From assembly GCA_963575745.1 (NCBI GenBank), contig CAUYUJ010008580.1, positions 225,039-289,038 on the forward strand: DNA of 64,000 nucleotides, read 5' to 3'. Below, one piece after another: positions 58,047-64,000 of the stretch. Positions within the stretch are counted from its first letter, which is position 1; each line of letters starts with the position of its first letter. The notes under the pieces were generated by a model, which ran no database searches, had not been told where the DNA came from, and saw only the letters and a list, made by a program, of their open reading frames with translations. The position numbers and the translations under genes are program-made. Source of the stretch: Prorocentrum cordatum (Eukaryota; Sar; Dinophyceae; Prorocentrales; Prorocentraceae).

Positions 58047-58930
58047 TTACAGCAAGGCGTCGAAGGCGCCGCCCCCCGCGTTTAGAAACGCCATGCGCTC
58101 CTCAGGCGTGCCAGGGCTGAGCAACATCAGACGAAACAAGTAATCGATGAGCCCGGCAAGGTTTGGGTCGATGTCGCCATATTCGGGGAAATCAGAACTC
58201 GCCCAGGGTGCGGACGTCGTGGTTGCCCGTGAGCTCCTCCAATGCTGGTCTACATCATAGTAATCTCTCTGGCTTGCTGCTGCATCACATGGGGCCTCCA
58301 TTACACATGGGAGCCCACAGTTCGGCGTCGAAGTCGCGGAGCCGAGCCTTGAGCATGCCACGCCGCAGTCTGAATAAGGGCGGGAGATGGGCAGGGGCGA
58401 ACTCGCAGATCTGGTAACAGCGTCGTGCAACCGCTACGCACGCAAATGCGCTGGTCAAATCATGGTTCCGTCCCACGCAGCTCAATCTCGAAGATCTGGC
58501 TACTTCCAGAAACTCATTCTCGGAATCGCTATCGCTGCTTCCCGTCGCTGGTGTGAGAGGCCCCCCACGCACTGGTGCGTCAGCGACGCCCTGACAAGAC
58601 AGCGACAGTCGCCGCGCGTGGCGTGAATGAGCCTGCAGCACGACACATAGCCCCTGCAGCAGTGATCTCGAGGAGCTCGGCCGTGTGGACCTTCGGGAGT
58701 GGAGAGAAAGTCTTCGTCTCATAGAGCATGCGTATCCCATTTTGGTTTGCTGTCGGTGGTACCGCTCCCACTCGGCGCATATGTGCGCGTGCAGCCTGTG
58801 GCCCCTCGCCGGCGTGCTCGATGCCTTCCAAGGCAAACTGCCGGCGGCCACGTGCTCGAAGTTCGTCTGTAGGTCGCTCTCGCATGTGGCCATCGGCAAA
58901 CGCGATGCCTTCAGAGGAGTGGGCATCTCC
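58047..58930 (-). pseudogene. Minus-strand coding-like region, acidic
   Basis: Segments such as SDSDSENEFLEVARSSRLSC (about 58530), ARRCYQICEFAPAHLPPLF (58430), and GDIDPNLAGLIDYLFRLMLL then SPGTPEERMAFLN (58185-58080). Upstream segment ENQNGIRMLYETKTFSPLPK-like sequence is in another frame (58745-58690). Frame changes again separate blocks. May be an upstream exon group of the membrane protein gene. No family recognised. Confidence 0.3.
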
Positions 58931-59415
58931 TGTGCCGCCGCTTGGGCGAGCGGGTCTGGACAGGTAACTAGTTGTGGGACGTGGTTACGATGAAGAACTC
59001 GGCGAGAAGGCTTTATTCGGGGGCGTATTTTCGCCGCGCAGCCCTGTGTAGAATGTGAATTGTGCGCTGCATGTGTCCTTGGGCGTCGTCAAGGAGTGGC
59101 TCCGAAAGACCCATGGCGCCAAGCGTTTGCCCAGACACGATATGATGCCAATGTCGCTGATCTTGTAGGTCCTGAAGGACCTGATCGGTGGGTGGCGGCG
59201 TTGTGGCGGTAGCCAAGAAGCCGTTCCCTGGGCCGTTCCTAGGCAAAGCTTCCAACCACTCCTGTGCAGACGTTGATACGGGAGCGATGTGTTGTACACC
59301 CTTTTCTTTGCTCCCACTTTAGCTTTGCTTCCACTCTAGCATGCGTCAATGCTCTTGCTATTCGGCATGCCACTGCATGGTCGCCTCGCCTCAAAGTTTC
59401 CAAAAGAGAGCCTTG

Positions 59416-59800
59416 TCAAAGTGTATTAGCGAGAGCAAGGCCACGTCGTCTGACCAGAGTTAGTTTTGTCTTCAACTGTCTGAGGCGAGGAAAATCGGCG
59501 TCGTCAGGTCTGAGAGCATGTTCGCGCCGCATCCCAAGTCGGACTCGCAGTAGCTTGTCACGTTCTTTGATCAGCTCCGAGGTCTCCGAAGTCGGTGCGC
59601 ACTTTCTCGTGGACAGTGCATGCCGGCCTTCTGGGCGCATTGTAAGAAAACATGTCGTGCATGTTTGGGGTGCTCGCCATGTCAGCCTCGTCACTCGTCG
59701 AAGTCGTTCTTGTGCTCGATGAGCTGCCCTCCCAGCGCCGTGAGGATCTCCAGCTCTATCTTCGCCTCTCTGGAGAAGCTCTGCCACTCGATCCATCTAC
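59416..59800 (-). pseudogene. Minus-strand coding-like segment, basic helix
   Basis: Two frames give MDRWQSFSREAKIELEILTA then LGGQLIEHKNDFDE, and SETSELIKERDKLLRVRLGM. Both are charged helical peptides with no family recognised. Confidence 0.3.
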
Positions 59801-59969
59801 CATGTTGTGTGGTTGCAGTGAAGCGGAATTGTGAAACCCTCGATGTAAGTTGTTGAGGCTTGCAGCTTCATTGCGGTGCGCCTCCAGCATGCGCACTCAA
59901 TGATGCCTGTCAAAAAGCCGCTTGGCGCTATAATGAGATCAGTCCTGATCTTCGGTGCATGTGGCACTT

Positions 59970-60720
59970 CATGAGTATGGCCAGCTCCCCAGAAAACGCG
60001 TTGTGCGCCGACAGTTCATGATGGTGCGCACTCGAATACTTACTCCGCCTTCATGATCAGGAGATACTGGTCCGATAGCTTCGTCAGGGCCTCGTGGGTT
60101 GCCGAGGCCGTCTTTCAGGTCCACCTCGATGTACGTTAGCCCCGCTGGTGTTTGCGCCAGCTCGAATTCAATTCGTTTTCTAATGTGATGTGGCAGTCGG
60201 TGTTGACCGCAGCGGCCCTTGGGATAGGCGGGAAATATTCCAACATGAAATTGCACTGCGTTTGTCCTTGGACCTGTCAGTGACCCTCCTAGTCCCAGGA
60301 GCCCTGCCTTGGGTTGCTACACTCGAGATGTGTATGATGTACGGAACCTCGAGCGCTTCATCAGCAACATCACTGCACTGCTCTTGTTGGTGCACGGCGA
60401 AAAGTACCCCATCCCCACTCAATGGCATGGTGGTGTCGTGCGAAGCCCTTCGCATGTAGGCCTGCCCGTTGTCGTCGAATCGAAGTGCCGACGAGCCCGA
60501 TGGCATCGGCCGTCCGCAGGTTCGCAGAAATGTCGGCGAGGCGGTCTGACTTCGCGAATGCAGGGCTGCACTGCAGCAGGGCGCTGCCCTGCGCGAAGCT
60601 GCCATGGTCGGGGGGGGGTCTCTGGAACGAGAGACACCACCGCTGCTCCGCGGGGCGCCTCCCCAGGTCCGTAGCCACTCTGGCTCAAGCCACTTGACTG
60701 ACTGACTGCGCAGAATTAGT
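59970..60720 (-). other. Minus-strand coding-like sequence, unidentified
   Basis: Protein-like blocks in two frames: AGLTYIEVDLKDGLGNPRGP (about 60140) and GDGVLFAVHQQEQCSDVADE (60410-60350). No domain assigned. Confidence 0.25.
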
Positions 60721-60759
60721 GATTGAACCTCCAGACATATAGACAACACGTCGATGGGC

Positions 60760-61200
60760 CTGTGTACTCGCTTTACGTTTGCATGGTTGGCCGTTCTCGC
60801 GTCAGGTGCGCACGCTCTCTGAAGCTGACGCAGGGCAGCCGGATTAATCGGCCCGACGCGAGCGTGGATGTCTCGTCCTCCGACCTGGCATATGTCGCGA
60901 ACCTCTCGCCATCTGAGCTGGTGTCTTTCGTGCGCGAGTTGCGCCTTACGGAGTAGAAAGCTCCGCAACCGCAATAGCAACATCTCTGTTGCGGCCGTGC
61001 CAATGAGGAGAGGGCGCACAGAGGGTGTCGGGAGCTTCTTGCAGCAGTATCTGGAGAGTTTGCCCTGCACGTTCGCCCTTGGGCTGCCTTGGGTAAGACC
61101 ACCTGTGAGTGGCCACGTCCATGTAGACTGTGCAGAACTTCCTGGACTTTGCCAGCCATTCTGCAGTTCGAATTTCCTTGATTTTGACCGCGTAAATGTG
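60760..61200 (-). pseudogene. Possible transposon-derived coding fragment
   Basis: Minus-strand frame RKFCTVYMDVATHRWSYPRQ (about 61150-61090) reads somewhat like the start of a retrotransposon integrase core, followed by LLQEAPDTLCALSSLARPQQ. Too short to be sure. Confidence 0.25.
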
Positions 61201-61223
61201 AGCGTGCCAGTAAAATATTTAAG

Positions 61224-61336
61224 AACGTGTAAAATGGATACCCCAATCAAGGTACCTCGAGTTTTGTAGCGGCCTACACTATTGTTTCATTGATGGCGAC
61301 GCCCTTGATCAAGGGCATACCACTTGCCTCACTCGG
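61224..61336 (+). CDS. Candidate glycosyltransferase exon A
   Basis: Acceptor-like ATATTTAAG, open frame RVKWIPQSRYLEFCSGLHYC then FIDGDALDQGHTTCLTR, and a strong GTAAGT donor at 61337. It ends in phase 0 and joins exon B after a 57 bp intron (61337-61393). Confidence 0.4.
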
Positions 61337-61393
61337 GTAAGTGACATGTTCTTGTCGACCTCCGTTAAATCCGTCGCGTGCACGAGTAATTAG

Positions 61394-61830
61394 TTCGAGA
61401 TTTTGCATGTTCGATGGGGAGACGTGAAGACAAACGATTGCGTCGATCCCGAGAATAGATTGCTTAACATGTCAAAAGCTGTTGGGTTGATCGAAAGTGG
61501 CCGCCATCTTTGCCCGTTGCAGGTCAAAGTCACGAGCGAAGGTGCAGATGTGAAAGAGTGTTTCTCGACTCGCTTTTCTGATATATTCGAATATACCGAC
61601 GGCTTTCAATCAAGGTTCCCGTACGATTTGCTCACATTTGCATATTCCATTGTTTTGATTGGAGGGTTCAGTTCGTTCTCTCTTCTTGGCGCGTTGCTAA
61701 CGGATGGCTTAGTCGTTGTCCCCAGGCATAGTGCCAAGTACAGACCGCTACACATCGTGATTGCTTTGAAGACCGCCCACTTCATCGCCATCGTCACGTA
61801 CCGGTGTTGGCGCCGAGTATGGGAGTATTT
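61394..61830 (+). pseudogene. Fucosyltransferase-like glycosyltransferase, 3' end broken
   Basis: Frame starts FEILHVRWGDVKTNDCVD. The H-V-R-W-G-D block corresponds to the H-x-R-x-G-D nucleotide-sugar motif of fucosyltransferase-type enzymes. About 90 residues later IGGFSSFSLLGALLTDGLVV resembles the second conserved block (S-S-F-S-x-x-G-A). These enzymes usually act in the Golgi, moving fucose from GDP-fucose to glycans. The normal end seems lost: the frame runs into a 144 bp palindrome at 61835 and stops at 61957. It lies in the last long GCN1 intron on the same strand, so it is a nested gene or a retrocopied fragment. Confidence 0.45.
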
Positions 61831-61834
61831 AGGG

Positions 61835-61978
61835 GGCCACATGCGAACCCTACCCCTACCCCCCACGATTTCGGAGGGGGAGGGTGGGGTTCACTTCGCT
61901 TGGGAGCTCCCGAACGAAGTGAACCCCACCCTCCCCCTCCGAAATCGTGGGGGGTAGGGGTAGGGTTCGCATGTGGCC
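61835..61978. mobile_element. 144 bp near-perfect palindrome
   Basis: Arms 61835-61898 and 61915-61978 are perfectly complementary over 64 bp. The 16 bp centre continues the pairing with one mismatch and one G-T wobble. The outer end reads GGCCACATGCGAACCC. No target-site duplication is evident. Likely a foldback transposon. Confidence 0.85.
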
Positions 61979-62391
61979 TCTTGTTATTGCCATATCAGGC
62001 CCTCTCGGGGGCAACATTGAGGCATTTGGAGGCCATCTTGGGGACCACCAGGGCCAGGGCAATCCCACGTCCTTGGCACACCCGAGTATTGAAAGGGCAT
62101 TGGAACAGTCTTCTGACCGCTCTGCGGCGCTGCGAGCATGCTTGGAACCAGCATGGATAGTTGGCACATCTTCCGCTGGCACACCCGAGGCCTTGACCCG
62201 GGGCCCCCGGCCAAATCTTCGTACGGGACGGGCCACGCCAAGGGCCGGTACACGAGGGCCACCATGGCTCGGAGCAGGTCCCTGGCCGCTGGACCTCGGA
62301 ACGGCTGGCCGCCGCTCTCGATCCCCGCAGCGCCAGAGTGCAAGGCATCAGGGGTGCTGCGGCCTTGCGCCCGCTCCCTTCCCGAGCCGAG

Positions 62392-62568
62392 GTGCAGAAC
62401 GCGATCGTGAAGGTGATGCCTCCGCTCATGAAGCAGGACAAGGAGAAGGCCACCGAGACGCTTCTGCACCTCCTGGACGTGGCCCTCGAGAAGAAGACAG
62501 ACCCGATGACGCGGCGCGGCGCGGCCATGGGCGTGGGCGCCGCCGTGAAGGGGCTGAGCATTCAAGCG
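62392..62568 (+). CDS. GCN1: GCN1 exon, HEAT repeats with signature motif
   Basis: A 59-codon exon with acceptor CCGCTCCCTTCCCGAGCCGAG (an alternative acceptor is 5 bp upstream). It reads VQNAIVKVMPPLMKQDKEKA, TETLLHLLDVALEKKTD and PMTRRGAAMGVGAAVKGLSI. The last block matches the highly conserved GCN1 motif E-R-R/K-G-A-A-Y-G-L-A-G-x-V-K-G-L-G-I. It follows directly, in protein order, the exon at 48951. In GCN1 this is in the central HEAT array that contacts the ribosome, ahead of the EF3-like and RWD-binding (GCN2) regions. The GT donor at 62569 is part of a repeated sequence (see 62808). Confidence 0.85.
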
Positions 62569-62880
62569 GTGGCGCATGCAGGGAGAGGCAGGGAGGAGTC
62601 GAAACCAGGGTGGGTATGCCGCGAGAGAGTTTGAGGGTGGGGGCACTATTTGTCCGCTTCGGTCCTCGCTTGCATGTGCATGACCATGTCAAGCATTGTT
62701 TCACACTTAGCTTTCTGTGTCCGCAGCCGTCTAGGGGCGAAACGCATCTCCCTTGAACAAGCTCCAAAGCTTGAAGCGTAGGGGTCCTCATTCAAAATCG
62801 CGGGATGCGCATTCAAGCGGTGGTTCTTGCAGGGAGAGGCAGGGAGAAGTCGAAACGAGTGTGGGGTATGCGTGACGTCC
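62556..62880 (+). repeat. ~70 bp direct repeat starting at GCN1 donor site
   Basis: GCATTCAAGCGGTGG followed by TGCAGGGAGAGGCAGGGAG occurs at 62557 and again at 62808. The first copy begins inside the last codons of the exon. Confidence 0.7.
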
Positions 62881-62984
62881 ACTTTCACGCAGCACCCCGC
62901 AATTGCGGATAAGAGTGAGAGCGCGGGCGGGTGGATCGCAGGGTGGATCGCGTTTGGGTCGCGGGGGGGGGGGCATGACAACAA

Positions 62985-63145
62985 CACCATCAACACAATG
63001 CAACGCAGCAACAACAATGACAACAACACCAACAACAACAACACCACCACCAACAACAACAACAACAACGACAGCAACAACAGCAACAACAACAGCAACG
63101 ACAGCAACAACAGCAACAACAACAGCAACAACAACACGCAGCGGA
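62985..63145. repeat. (AAC)n array
   Basis: CAACAA/AACAGC triplets on the + strand. Confidence 0.95.
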
Positions 63146-63562
63146 ATCACACTTCAGCCATACACCCAGAGACAATGAAAGACCGTTTGGCCTCCTCTGA
63201 TCTTGCCTCCTGGAGGCAGTGGGGCAGCACGTGCTCTCGAAGTGAGACAGGCGTTCGCTGACGCGAATGTTGGTTTTTGTTGGTATACTTCGGACAGTGG
63301 TGTGCCTTGCTGCCCTGAGTAGTTGTGCGGTGGAGGGAGAATGAGCAAGGAGGATGCGGGTGTAAGGCGAGGATGCGCAGGTGCGGCACCAAAACCAATC
63401 ACCCCATATTCGGGGGAACTTCAATCCCCTCGTCCTCGCCACTCGGCCATAGCAAGCCATGTCAAACACCTGCTGTCATTTGCACTCTGCTTCTGGCGTC
63501 CGCTTCGTCTGGGTTGCCAGCGGGGTCCTTCGAAGCGGTGGTACTCAGTCTCCTGATCTTGG

Positions 63563-63640
63563 CAGAGGAGGAGGAGGAGGAGGAGGAGGAGGAGGAGGAG
63601 GAGGAGGAGGAGGAGGAGGAGGAGGAGGAGGAGGAGGGGG
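63563..63640. repeat. (GGA)n array
   Basis: GAG triplets on the + strand. A complementary (TCC)n tract follows at 63777. Confidence 0.97.
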
Positions 63641-63776
63641 GTTGTCGTCGCGCGAGGGCACACAATTGGCCGCCGGGGAGCAGCTGGCGGGGCCCTGCCC
63701 CTGACGCGGAGGTCCGTGGCAGGAGACGCCCGGCGGCCAGACCTGCAGCAGAGACGCTGCAGCACGGGCCGCTCTC

Positions 63777-63905
63777 TCCTCCTCCTCCTCCTCCTCCTCC
63801 TCCTCCTCCTCCTCCTCCTCCTCCTCCTCCTTCCTCTCCATCTTCTCCAACTCTCCTCCACCTCCTCCTCCTCCTCCTCCTCCTCCTCTGCCTCCCCCGC
63901 CTCCT
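63777..63905. repeat. (TCC)n array
   Basis: CCT triplets on the + strand, ~140 bp after the (GGA)n tract. The unique spacer (63645-63775) has a weak HEAT-like frame with AARPAAETLQHG, a possible but unproven GCN1 exon. Confidence 0.95.
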
Positions 63906-64000
63906 CTTTCTTCTGGGTTCGGGAGTTGTTTTTGTTTACCTGTTTCGGTATCCCGAGCTCGGGGCCGCGCCTCGGATTCCTATGCCTCGGGGCCCTCTGC

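Noticed and set aside
60760-61200. Retrotransposon integrase gene
   Set aside because: Only one suggestive peptide; no catalytic acidic residues or zinc motif can be placed.
63645-63775. Next GCN1 exon (AARPAAETLQHG)
   Set aside because: Only a short HEAT-like hint between two triplet arrays; needed frame and splice sites do not fit well.

Overview
The window looks like nuclear DNA of a GC-rich protist with a repeat-rich genome. I see no bacterial-style operons, rRNA or convincing tRNA genes. A dinoflagellate-like alga is my best guess: huge repeat-filled introns, tiny exons, a short intron with internal inverted repeats, likely GC splice donors and decayed LINEs. This is an inference; no single marker proves it. 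Nearly every long open frame is translated simple repeat and has been left out.

The main gene I can recognise is on the + strand. Seven small exon-like blocks, in the right order, match the middle HEAT-repeat part of GCN1, the ribosome-associated activator of the eIF2-alpha kinase GCN2. They lie at about 22815-22875, 24241-24312, 24499-24603, 37360-37452, 42040-42108, 44635-44736 and 48951-49064, followed by 62392-62568. Exon 44635-44736 splices in frame, GT..AG and phase 0, to 48951, and the joined product aligns without gaps to the GCN1 family over the join. The last exon carries the diagnostic R-R-G-A-A-x-G-x-x-x-x-V-K-G-L motif. Two weaker upstream exons (2725-2862, 8315-8480) may belong to the same gene. 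The gene therefore spans at least 40 kb and probably 60 kb, and the other features listed sit in its introns.

Region by region. 1-5.5 kb: a foldback MITE, short tandem repeats and a ~960 bp (TAC)n array. 5.6-17.6 kb: direct copies of a composite ~2 kb repeat holding (GTC)n arrays, plus an ~88 bp satellite and a 20-unit ~102 bp satellite. 18.4-21 kb: 250 bp and 71 bp tandem arrays, the second split by a LINE 3' fragment. 21.7-24.6 kb: GCN1 exons and satellite-related repeats. 25-27.3 kb: a decayed LINE reverse transcriptase. 27.3-36.6 kb: MITEs, SINE-like copies and unidentified coding-like debris. 36.6-44 kb: an ~82 bp minisatellite in both orientations, GCN1 exons, and a terminal-inverted-repeat element. 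44-53.7 kb: more satellite relatives in both orientations. 53.4-61.3 kb: minus-strand coding-like sequence broken by many frameshifts, including membrane segments. 61.2-62 kb: a fucosyltransferase-like fragment ending at a 144 bp near-perfect palindrome.

The most unusual content is the repeat ecology inside one gene. Several families recur at distant introns in both orientations: the ~102 bp and ~88 bp satellites, a SINE-like element with one covarying stem pair, and four kinds of inverted-repeat elements.
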